This document shows positions 1 to 5,551 of a stretch of DNA of 5,583 nt, one piece after another. The notes under the pieces were generated by a model that was given only the letters and a program-made list of their open reading frames with translations, had not been told where the DNA came from and made no database searches. The position numbers and the translations under genes were made by a program. This stretch comes from a bacterium BMS3Bbin02. Its GTDB lineage: Bacteria; Actinomycetota; Acidimicrobiia; Spongiisociales; UBA5794. How positions within the stretch are numbered: position 1 is the first letter of the stretch; each line of letters opens with the position of its first letter. The stretch spans positions 1-5,583 of the forward strand of contig BDTL01000055.1 in assembly GCA_002898115.1 (NCBI GenBank). Reading direction: 5' to 3'.

Positions 1-1242
1 CCATCGGGTAAGGATGAGAGCGATCGTGAGACCCCTGCCGCCGGGTCCGATGGGGAGGGTGCCGGGAGCGGTCCCGGGACCGGTTTCGGAGGTGGCGGAG
101 CGGCAGACGATGCTGTACTGGAAGCTCTGTTTGAAGCGCTGGCAAGCGGTGACGACGAGTTACTGCGGCGGGGTGCTCGAAGTGCGGTGAAGCGATTCGG
201 GGGAGTGCAACCGGGTCGGCCGGTTGGTGGGCGCTACTACTTCTACCGTGTGATGCGTCGCGTCGAAGAAGCGCAGCTCGCGGGTCGCCTGCGCGCCGCG
301 TTCGAGGGCGATCAGCCACGCACGTCCCTGGAGGATCGTTTGCTCGGCGAATCCATCGAACGCTCAATGGATCGGTTGCGTACCGAGGTTCGCCGGGAGA
401 TTGTTCGCCAACTTGTTGACGACCGCGGTGCGGCGGCTGTCGTGAAGACGCTCAGAGTCTCGCTTGTCGAGGATCTTGACCTCACGAATGCCACGTCGGC
501 CGAGCTCGCCGAGATCGAACGGGCCGTACGCCCGTTGGCGCGAAAGATCGCATCGAAGGTTGCAGCCCGTCGCAAACGGAGCCACCGTGGGAGGCTGGAT
601 GTTCGGCGTACGGTCCGTCGGTCACTCGCTCACGGTGGTGCGCTGATCGATCCGGTGTTTAGGCCCCGAACGCGTTCGAAACCTGAGGTGATTGTGCTCG
701 CGGACGTCTCTGGTTCCATGGCGACCTTCGCCCGGTTCACTCTCCAGCTCACGCACGCCCTGGCATCGCAGTTCTCCGGTGTCAAGACATTTGCGTTCGT
801 CGACGAGATCGACGACGTCTCAGCGTATTTCCGTCCCGGTATCCGGTTCGTTGATGCGTTGCGGCGCATGACGGCGGAGGCCGCGATCGTCGGCCTCGAT
901 GGACATTCGGACTACGGATCAGTGTTTCGCGGCTTCGAGGGTCGCTACATTGACGCCGTTCATGACCGCTCCGTGGTCTTGATCGCCGGTGATGCCAGGA
1001 GCAACTTTCGAGATCCCTACGCACAGGGACTGGCAGCGATCGCAGGTCGGGCCCGGTCGGTGCATTGGATCAACCCCGAGCCTGCCCGATACTGGGATAC
1101 CGGAGATTCGATACTCGGTACCTATGCCCCGCTTGTCGACCAGGTGGTTGAGGTACGAACGCTTCGGCAACTGGAGTATTTCGTCGAACATCTCGTTGTG
1201 GACAGTCGTCCCAGAGTGCGGGCGACATCGGCTCGCCTGTAA
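1..1242 (+). CDS. CoxE-like VWA domain protein, 5'-truncated by the window edge
   Basis: The frame is open from base 1 to the TAA at 1240-1242, so 413 residues are visible and the true start lies upstream. A GTG at 187 is in frame, but the 62 codons before it are coding-like. Residues 1-36 are a hydrophilic Gly/Ser/Asp-rich linker; about 37-230 are charged and helical, with many Arg. The VWA domain follows, with the metal-site motif DVSGSM at 235-240, a HSDYG segment at 302-306, GDARSN at 330-335 and a WINPE segment starting at W356. This series is typical of the CoxE family of VWA proteins (known family knowledge). Such proteins usually partner a MoxR-type AAA+ ATPase in metal-cofactor insertion or protein remodelling in the cytoplasm; the partner would be upstream, outside the window. 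No signal peptide or membrane segment is visible. The substrate cannot be inferred. The family call is firm; the role is not. Confidence 0.87.
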   Translation, partial: PSGKDESDRETPAAGSDGEGAGSGPGTGFGGGGAADDAVLEALFEALASGDDELLRRGARSAVKRFGGVQPGRPVGGRYYFYRVMRRVEEAQLAGRLRAAFEGDQPRTSLEDRLLGESIERSMDRLRTEVRREIVRQLVDDRGAAAVVKTLRVSLVEDLDLTNATSAELAEIERAVRPLARKIASKVAARRKRSHRGRLDVRRTVRRSLAHGGALIDPVFRPRTRSKPEVIVLADVSGSMATFARFTLQLTHALASQFSGVKTFAFVDEIDDVSAYFRPGIRFVDALRRMTAEAAIVGLDGHSDYGSVFRGFEGRYIDAVHDRSVVLIAGDARSNFRDPYAQGLAAIAGRARSVHWINPEPARYWDTGDSILGTYAPLVDQVVEVRTLRQLEYFVEHLVVDSRPRVRATSARL

Positions 1243-1306
1243 GAATCTAGGCAAACGCTCCACTGAGGCAGTACTATCGGGCGGGTTAGATGGTTTCTTC
1301 CCGGGG

Positions 1307-1316
1307 GGAGTACTCC
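1307..1316. repeat. 10-bp palindrome upstream of the sigma28-type promoter
   Basis: GGAGTACTCC is a perfect 10-bp palindrome ending 4 nt before the -35 element at 1321. The AGTACT core also occurs at 1270-1275 and, inside the response regulator gene, at 1432-1437. It could be an activator or repressor site, but chance is not excluded. Confidence 0.3.
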
Positions 1317-1320
1317 ACTC

Positions 1321-1347
1321 TCAAGTTCGCTTGGCCGATGCCGATAT
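1321..1347 (+). promoter_or_regulatory. Sigma28 (FliA/SigD/WhiG)-type promoter for the response regulator
   Basis: The -35 element TCAAGTTC is at 1321-1328 and the -10 element GCCGATAT at 1340-1347, separated by exactly 11 nt. The known sigma28 consensus is TAAAGTTT-N11-GCCGATAA, so 13 of the 16 positions match and the spacing is exact. The expected transcription start is near 1354, giving a leader of roughly 65 nt before the GTG at 1421. It lies in the 178-nt gap between the VWA gene and the response regulator and points at the latter. This is a motif match by eye; transcription has not been shown. Confidence 0.68.
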
Positions 1348-1366
1348 ATCCACGTGTGGCCAAGCG
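1328..1366. repeat. 9-bp perfect inverted repeat around the -10 element
   Basis: The left arm CGCTTGGCC is at 1328-1336 and the right arm GGCCAAGCG at 1358-1366, with a 21-nt centre. The arms flank the sigma28-type -10 box; their centres are 30 bp apart, close to three helical turns. Only the right arm would be in the transcript starting near 1354, so a pair of protein-binding half-sites is more likely than an RNA hairpin from that promoter. In read-through RNA from the VWA gene it could fold as a hairpin. It is followed by a loosely T-rich stretch, so a weak terminator is an alternative. Confidence 0.5.
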
Positions 1367-1405
1367 GTTTGCTTTGCCGATGGAGTGCAGAAACACGCTA
1401 TGTGC

Positions 1406-1413
1406 GAGGAGAG
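1406..1413 (+). promoter_or_regulatory. Ribosome binding site that decides the response regulator start
   Basis: GAGGAGAG lies 7 nt before the GTG at 1421, which is ideal spacing. The in-frame ATG at 1400 lies before this site and has no comparable motif of its own, so the GTG is the preferred start. Confidence 0.75.
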
Positions 1414-1420
1414 TACGCGC

Positions 1421-1807
1421 GTGCAGAAACGAGTACTGGTCGTTGAGGATTCACAAGTAATCCAACGCCTGATTGAGGTGTGCCTGAGGCCGGCAGGGTT
1501 AGACGTTGAGATGCGAGCTGATGGGCCCAGCGGGCTTGAGGCTGCGCTTGACCTTCAACCCGATCTCGTGATCCTCGACGTCGGTCTTCCCGGCATGGAT
1601 GGATGGGAAGTTCTGGCTGCTCTTCGTAGCGACCCTCGCGGCGCTGATCTCAAGGTCATGGTGCTCACCGCACACGCTCAGGAGGAGATTCGGCGCAGAG
1701 CCGATTCAATCGGAGCGGATGCGTTTCTGACAAAGCCGTTCCGCCCCAACGATCTGCGCGAAATGGCGATGAGCCTTGTCGGCCCCAACGTGATGAGCCG
1801 TAACTAG
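1421..1807 (+). CDS. Single-domain response regulator (CheY-like receiver)
   Basis: The product is 128 residues, one receiver domain with no output domain. Key residues are in place: the acidic pair E9/D10, the phospho-acceptor D53 in the LDVGLPGMDG stretch, T83 in VLTAH, aromatic F102 and K105 in LTKPF. It should therefore be phosphorylated by a histidine kinase and act in the cytoplasm by protein contact, like CheY or DivK. The start is the GTG with the strong ribosome site at 1406-1413; the frame is open much further upstream, but that part reads through the end of the VWA gene and the promoter and is not coding. No kinase is nearby, so this is an orphan regulator. The sigma28-type promoter at 1321-1347 suggests expression with motility, chemotaxis or WhiG-type genes. 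The receiver call is very secure; the pathway is inferred from the promoter only. Confidence 0.95.
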   Translation: MQKRVLVVEDSQVIQRLIEVCLRPAGLDVEMRADGPSGLEAALDLQPDLVILDVGLPGMDGWEVLAALRSDPRGADLKVMVLTAHAQEEIRRRADSIGADAFLTKPFRPNDLREMAMSLVGPNVMSRN

Positions 1808-1905
1808 GCTTCGCTTCCCCTTTCTATGGGCCGATCTCCACTGTCGGGGGATACCACGTAGTTGCGTATCGCAGGTAGCCTTTGTTCTTCGACAATGGCT
1901 GATAC

Positions 1906-2472
1906 ATGACCTCTGAAGTACCAACAAACCTTGCCGTCTCGGACAACCGGGACTCCGCTCCACGTCGAAGCGATTCGCGTGCGCGGCGATGGATTCTCGC
2001 TGGCGCGCTCGTCGCTGCTTTCGCTGTGGACCAGATCACCAAGGAGATTGCACTTCACGGTCTCGCGACCGGACCCGTCAGCTTCGGTGGCGTCCGGCTT
2101 CGGCTCGTTGCGAACCGGGGCATTCTGCTGGGATTCCCTGCACCCACTTTGGTGATTGTTCTGGCGACCATTGGCGTTGTCATTGTTGCGCTTCGTTCGA
2201 CCCGTGGGCAGACGCGAACCATGACAGTGGCGTACGGGCTGTTTGCGGGCGGCGCGTTAGGCAACCTGGCGGACCGCTTTCAGGATCGCCACTTCTTCCC
2301 GTCGAACGCGGTCGTGGACTGGATCGCCGCTGGACGTTTCACATTCAACCTTGCGGATGTGATGCTGCTTGTCGGACTCATCCTCATGTTGCTGCTGTCG
2401 GAGACCGACCGCGATGTCGACCCGACCCGGCAATCTGAATGGCCGGACCAGGACGTACCACTAGGCCGGTGA
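1906..2472 (+). CDS. lspA: Lipoprotein signal peptidase (signal peptidase II), divergent
   Basis: The product is 188 residues, an inner-membrane aspartyl protease that cleaves the signal peptide from diacylglyceryl-modified prolipoproteins. About 28 hydrophilic N-terminal residues precede four predicted membrane segments at roughly 29-45, 79-97, 107-122 and 151-166. Conserved LspA blocks appear in order: DQITK (42-46), the Asn/Gly block NRGILLGF (70-77), GGALGNLADR (115-124), VVDW (136-139) and FNLAD (147-151). The catalytic pair is D123 and D151. The Asn block differs from the usual NxGxAF form, with Leu-Leu in place of Ala-Phe. Length is a little above the usual 160-170 because of the N-terminal tail. 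No good Shine-Dalgarno precedes the ATG; a weak GACAAT at 1891-1896 could support a leaderless or short-leader start. The usual rluD neighbour is absent. Its 3' end overlaps the convergent methyltransferase gene by 12 bp. Confidence 0.88.
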   Translation: MTSEVPTNLAVSDNRDSAPRRSDSRARRWILAGALVAAFAVDQITKEIALHGLATGPVSFGGVRLRLVANRGILLGFPAPTLVIVLATIGVVIVALRSTRGQTRTMTVAYGLFAGGALGNLADRFQDRHFFPSNAVVDWIAAGRFTFNLADVMLLVGLILMLLLSETDRDVDPTRQSEWPDQDVPLGR

Positions 2473-3798
2473 GGTGTGCTTCGTCCTTTGCGGTTGGAAC
2501 GGTGGACGGGTTGTTGGATGCCGATCGTCGATCACCTGGAGTCTTTCGGGAACCCGTTGCGTGTCCCAATCCGGGCGAAGGGGCATGCCACTCGCTCCGG
2601 TGCTCGTAGGTTTGACGGCGAGTACCTGATCGACATGGATCCCGTTGTCCTCGAAGCCAATCGCGCTACCGGCCATGTACATCCGCCAGACCTTGGCTCT
2701 ACCTTCGCCCACCTCCGCTACTGCGCGGTCCCAGTTCGCCTCGAGGTTGGCAACCCAGTGGCGAAGAGTCAGCGCGTAGTGTTCTCTGAGGTTTTCCATG
2801 TGACGAACGTCGAGGCCGTGGTCCTGGAGCGCGGAGATAGCATTGCCGACTTCATGGAGTTCACCATCGGGGAACACGTAACGGCCGATGAAGCCCGACC
2901 GGCTCACACTCGCTTGCTGCTGGGCAGTGGGCCGGCTGATGGCATGGTTGACGACCCTGCCACCCGGCTTGAGTAGATCCTCAATCTGGGAGAAATACAC
3001 ACCGAGGCGACGCAGTCCCACATGTTCGAACATGCCGATCGAGGAAATCGCGTCGAACGGTTCGTCGTGAATTTCCCGGTAGTCCTGGAAACGGATCTCG
3101 ACCTGGTCTGCCAGCCGGGCGTCGATGACACGCTGCTTGGCGGAATCGACCTGGTTCTGCGATATCGTGATCCCGATTGCCTGGACGCCGTGGTGTTTGG
3201 CGGCGTGCATGGCCATCCCACCCCAGCCACAGCCAATATCGAGCAGGCGCATGCCCGGTTTGAGGCCGAGCTTCCTGCAAATGAGTTCGTACTTGTTCTC
3301 CTGGGCCTGTGCCAGAGAGTCATTCGGACTGTTGAACACGGCACACGAATACGTCATCGACGGCCCGAGCACGAGGCGGTAGAAGTCGTTAGACACGTCA
3401 TAGTGATGCGAAATCGCGGCAGCGTCGCGACGGCGCGAGTGGAGCCGGCCACGACCCCGGTGTTCCTCGGGGGGCGGCGTGGGGCGTCGCAGATTTCTTA
3501 ACCCGAGGAGTCGCACGAGCTGACCGACCTGGCGTAGCCCGAGGTCAATGTCCGGCACAAGCTGGTGCAGGCGGAGCACGGCGTAAATGTCGCCCTCGAT
3601 TTCAATGTCGCCCGCAACGTAGGCGCGAGCGAGACCCAGTTCGCCTGGTGCGGTCACTATCCGTGCGAGGGCATCAGGTGTGTGCAGGGTTATGGTTGCC
3701 GCTGCATCCTTTGGTCCGACGTCGGTTCCGTCGTACGCCTTGATCCTCACCGGAAGTTCAGAACCCACCCAATCGGTAATAAAGGATTCAATGTTCAT
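2461..3798 (-). CDS. Cyclopropane-fatty-acyl-phospholipid synthase family SAM methyltransferase
   Basis: The product is 445 residues. Members transfer a methyl or methylene group from S-adenosylmethionine to the double bond of acyl chains in membrane phospholipids. Residues 1 to about 100 form the N-terminal lipid-binding-type domain, with a PDALARIV block near 41-48. A basic Pro/Arg linker follows, then the catalytic domain. That domain holds HHYDVSNDFY (131-140), YSC with C152, the SAM motif LLDIGCGWGG (185-194), MFEHVG with E258, H285/I287 in NHAIS, and Y341 in HYALTL. These match the bicarbonate-site residues C139, E239, H266, I268 and Y317 known for the E. coli enzyme. The last 50 or so residues are a Pro/Arg/Thr-rich tail beyond the E. 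coli length (382). The start is the ATG at 3798, because AAGGAG lies 6 nt before it; an in-frame TTG at 3804 abuts that site and is too close. An actinobacterial 10-methylene (TmsB-like) enzyme is an alternative. Confidence 0.92.
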   Translation of the reverse strand: MNIESFITDWVGSELPVRIKAYDGTDVGPKDAAATITLHTPDALARIVTAPGELGLARAYVAGDIEIEGDIYAVLRLHQLVPDIDLGLRQVGQLVRLLGLRNLRRPTPPPEEHRGRGRLHSRRRDAAAISHHYDVSNDFYRLVLGPSMTYSCAVFNSPNDSLAQAQENKYELICRKLGLKPGMRLLDIGCGWGGMAMHAAKHHGVQAIGITISQNQVDSAKQRVIDARLADQVEIRFQDYREIHDEPFDAISSIGMFEHVGLRRLGVYFSQIEDLLKPGGRVVNHAISRPTAQQQASVSRSGFIGRYVFPDGELHEVGNAISALQDHGLDVRHMENLREHYALTLRHWVANLEANWDRAVAEVGEGRAKVWRMYMAGSAIGFEDNGIHVDQVLAVKPTSTGASGMPLRPDWDTQRVPERLQVIDDRHPTTRPPFQPQRTKHTSPA

Positions 3799-3804
3799 GG
3801 ACAA

Positions 3805-3810
3805 CTCCTT
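3805..3810 (-). promoter_or_regulatory. Ribosome binding site deciding the methyltransferase start
   Basis: AAGGAG on the - strand lies 6 nt before the ATG at 3798. This rules out the in-frame TTG at 3804, which would directly touch the site. Confidence 0.75.
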
Positions 3811-3852
3811 GCTTCAGCGTAGCCGAATCCCGCCGTTGGTTTGTCGGAATCG

Positions 3853-3860
3853 CCACGTGG
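3853..3860. repeat. 8-bp palindrome CCACGTGG at the predicted start site
   Basis: A perfect 8-bp palindrome lies just downstream of the candidate -10 element, where a repressor operator would be well placed. It is short enough to occur by chance. Confidence 0.3.
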
Positions 3861-3864
3861 GTTA

Positions 3865-3896
3865 GTTATACACCTTCCAGTTGGGAGGAATGTCAA
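3865..3896 (-). promoter_or_regulatory. Candidate housekeeping promoter for the methyltransferase gene
   Basis: On the - strand a perfect TTGACA (3896-3891) is followed after 20 nt by TATAAC (3870-3865), five of six matches to TATAAT. The 20-nt spacer is longer than the optimal 17-18, which lowers confidence. Transcription would begin near 3857, inside the palindrome CCACGTGG at 3853-3860, leaving a leader of about 60 nt. It sits in the 146-nt gap between the ferric-reductase-like gene and the methyltransferase gene, so the latter need not depend on upstream transcription. Confidence 0.42.
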
Positions 3897-3944
3897 CTGC
3901 CTCTTTAGGAGTAGAGCCGGGGAATCACCAGTTCTGTCGTGTCA

Positions 3945-4703
3945 TCAAGCTGTGGCGATCGCCTCCGGCTGGGCAGCGCGAACCGTCTTCGCGAACGCGG
4001 CGACGTGGAGTGCCGCAACGATGCTCACCATTGCGAGGAACCAGAAGCGGAACCAGTCGGGGGGTGGCACGTTCTTGTGGAACGACACTGTGTAGTGAAA
4101 AAACAGGAAGTAGAGGGCGTGGATGGACCCGACATAGAACACGAAGTACACCCCGTTGTGGAGGAACTTCCAGGCCGATGACCGCAGTGCCTTCATTGCG
4201 CGGTCGGACGATGTCGCCGCGAGCAATAAACCGACAAACAGGGCAGTTAGCCCCAGGATGTTGGAGAGACCGAACCCGGGTTCCCACCGGGCTTCTCGTC
4301 CCAGCTGGGGGATGAACTCGTACCCGAGAAATCGTGACACGCTCCACCGCGCCCACCCGTTGAAGATGAGGAGTGCATGTATCGACGAAGCAAGGGCGAA
4401 CCAGATGCCGAGCTGTCGCCGCCAGGGGAGTAGTGCGCGCGCCGGCTTCCACAACTTGGCGAGCGGTCCGATCAGTACCGTCGTCCAAAGGAGTACGAAT
4501 CCGACATCACCCATGGCCTTCCAGAACCGCATATCCGCGGCCCATTGTTGGCGGGTTTGCCAGAATACCCAGAAGATTGCTACTGATAGTGCTGCACAGC
4601 CGAAGTGTCGTCGCCGCCGCCGTTGGCGCCGACGATTGGTGTTGGCGGCGGCCTTAACTGACGCTTGTTTCTTTCGAGCTGCAATGGTGGTAGAAGAACT
4701 CAT
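3945..4703 (-). CDS. Ferric-reductase-like heme-binding membrane protein
   Basis: The product is 252 residues, likely an inner-membrane b-type heme protein of the ferric reductase-like transmembrane family, which includes MsrQ/YedZ and the NOX/FRE membrane core. A strongly basic N-terminal tail (Lys/Arg-rich at 10-33, nine Arg within 24-32) precedes about six hydrophobic segments near 34-50, 66-84, 98-115, 144-163, 183-204 and 219-238. Candidate heme ligands are H109 in the third segment, then H182 and H195. Their 13-residue spacing matches the known MsrQ His pair; H203 is a further candidate. The WRRQLGIW block (94-101) resembles the conserved loop before the first His. No FAD- or NAD-binding domain is attached and no MsrP-like partner is in the window, so the electron donor and acceptor are unknown. 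The chosen ATG fits where the hydrophilic tail begins; the frame stays open upstream to 4886, but that part overlaps the hydrolase gene in another frame and reads as non-coding. No Shine-Dalgarno is seen. Confidence 0.8.
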   Translation of the reverse strand: MSSSTTIAARKKQASVKAAANTNRRRQRRRRRHFGCAALSVAIFWVFWQTRQQWAADMRFWKAMGDVGFVLLWTTVLIGPLAKLWKPARALLPWRRQLGIWFALASSIHALLIFNGWARWSVSRFLGYEFIPQLGREARWEPGFGLSNILGLTALFVGLLLAATSSDRAMKALRSSAWKFLHNGVYFVFYVGSIHALYFLFFHYTVSFHKNVPPPDWFRFWFLAMVSIVAALHVAAFAKTVRAAQPEAIATA

Positions 4704-4709
4704 TCGTGC

Positions 4710-4715
4710 AGCATA
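4710..4715 (-). promoter_or_regulatory. Weak candidate -10 box for a leaderless start
   Basis: TATGCT on the - strand ends 6 nt before the ATG at 4703, the spacing expected when transcription starts at the first base of the start codon. A TGCACA (4738-4733), four of six matches to TTGACA, lies 17 nt further upstream. The gene lacks a Shine-Dalgarno, and leaderless transcripts are common in actinobacteria, so this is plausible but unproven. The 62-nt gap to the hydrolase gene would also allow co-transcription. Confidence 0.28.
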
Positions 4716-4765
4716 CGGTTGGTCGCAGTTTATGTGCAGTGGAATAGTTTGCCTGCGATGTGCCC

Positions 4766-5551
4766 CTACAGTGTTTCCAGAAACGACCGTAGTGCAGCGT
4801 TGACCTGTTCCGGATGAGTCATGTTGGAAGCATGAGCTCCGCCCGCGATGACCTCGACACCGCGACAGTCCCGAACTGCCTCGCACACTGCCCTGCCCCG
4901 ATCCATGGCGATCGCCATATCGGCGTCACCATGCACGATAAGCACCGGCGCTGAGATCTCACCCAGTCGGCCGGAGACGTCGTCGCGGTCGAGAAGGGCC
5001 CTTCCCGGATAGTGCAGCGAGGAGCGCTCCCGTGCTTTCCACCGGGGAATCCACTCGGCTGCCAACTCGTCATTCCCGAGGATCAATCCAGCAACAACTG
5101 TCGCGACACCGTCGAACATGTCCTCGTCGTCGCCGGTGAGAGCACCGAGCATCTGCTCGTATCCGCCAATTGTCTCTGCATCGTCGGCGTCCGCGGCTGA
5201 GTCGATGAGGACAAGTCCCGCGACGCGTGAGGGATGCGCGAGGGCGGCCCGAAGGCTGAGGAACCCACCCTGGGACATGCCAACCAGCACTGCTTGATCC
5301 ACGCCGCACGCGTCGAGTACTGCGATCGCATCATTGGCCGAGTCCCAATAGGTGAACGGGCCGTCGGCAGGAGTTTCCCCGAAACCACGTTCGTCCCAGG
5401 CAATGCACCGAAAGTCTTGCGATAGCGCCTCTACCTGAGGGTCGAACATTGACCTGTCCATCATGAAGCCGTGGGAAAACAAAACGGCGGGACCATCGCC
5501 GCCGTGGTCGGTGTAGTGAATGTGTGCGCCGGAGCTATGTGCTGTAGTCAT
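4766..5551 (-). CDS. Alpha/beta hydrolase fold protein
   Basis: The product is 261 residues from the chosen start and carries a complete alpha/beta hydrolase core. It has the oxyanion-hole segment SHGF (26-29), the WDERGFGET loop (52-60), the nucleophile elbow GMSQGG with S93 (91-96), the acid in HGDADMAI (most likely D211) and the catalytic His H240 in GGAHASN. There is no signal peptide, so it should be cytoplasmic. The sequence resembles 3-oxoadipate enol-lactonase/haloperoxidase-like hydrolases, but none of the visible motifs fixes a substrate and no aromatic-degradation genes are present. The ATG at 5551 gives the usual short N-terminus before the first strand. The ATG at 5563 and the TTG at 5575 are in-frame alternatives with no better ribosome site; the window ends shortly upstream. 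It is the first gene of the - strand series visible here. Confidence 0.9.
   Translation of the reverse strand: MTTAHSSGAHIHYTDHGGDGPAVLFSHGFMMDRSMFDPQVEALSQDFRCIAWDERGFGETPADGPFTYWDSANDAIAVLDACGVDQAVLVGMSQGGFLSLRAALAHPSRVAGLVLIDSAADADDAETIGGYEQMLGALTGDDEDMFDGVATVVAGLILGNDELAAEWIPRWKARERSSLHYPGRALLDRDDVSGRLGEISAPVLIVHGDADMAIAMDRGRAVCEAVRDCRGVEVIAGGAHASNMTHPEQVNAALRSFLETL

Noticed and set aside
187..189. GTG as the start of the VWA protein
   Set aside because: The same frame is open back to base 1 with plausible coding sequence (Gly/Asp linker, then a helical DDAVLEALFEAL stretch) and there is no ribosome site at 187. The gene is treated as truncated by the window edge.
1070..1091. Second sigma28-like site (TCAA ... 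CCGATA)
   Set aside because: The distance between the two elements is 12 nt instead of the 16 nt equivalent in the good site, and it lies inside the VWA coding sequence.
1283..1400. Possible cyclic-di-GMP or other riboswitch in the leader
   Set aside because: The region has an inverted repeat and two GCCGATG copies, but I could not fit the known GEMM core or any other riboswitch consensus, and most of it lies upstream of the predicted transcript start.
989..1420. Long N-terminal extension of the response regulator
   Set aside because: This part overlaps the end of the VWA gene in another frame and the promoter region. The translated residues resemble no domain, and the receiver begins right after the GTG with a strong ribosome site.
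1808..1905. Terminator or small gene between the response regulator and lspA
   Set aside because: No stable GC-rich hairpin followed by a T-run and no small frame with a ribosome site is visible in these 98 nt.
1989..2438. A 149-codon + strand frame overlapping lspA
   Set aside because: It is rich in Cys, Arg and His in the manner of a frame-shifted read of lspA, which itself has all conserved blocks.
2476..3501. Long + strand open frames opposite the methyltransferase gene (2476-2976 and 3022-3501)
   Set aside because: They lie wholly antisense to a gene with complete catalytic motifs and show no domain; they are shadows from high GC content.
4612..4640. GCC/CGC-rich repetitive tract
   Set aside because: It is explained by consecutive Arg codons of the basic tail of the heme membrane protein and is not a separate repeat element.
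4156..4803. A 215-codon + strand frame opposite the heme membrane protein
   Set aside because: It lies antisense to a gene with coherent membrane segments and heme His residues; its own composition shows no recognisable domain.
4704..4886. N-terminal extension of the heme membrane protein to 4886
   Set aside because: It would overlap the 3' end of the hydrolase gene by more than 100 bp and encodes a Cys/Arg/Ser-rich composition typical of an out-of-frame read.
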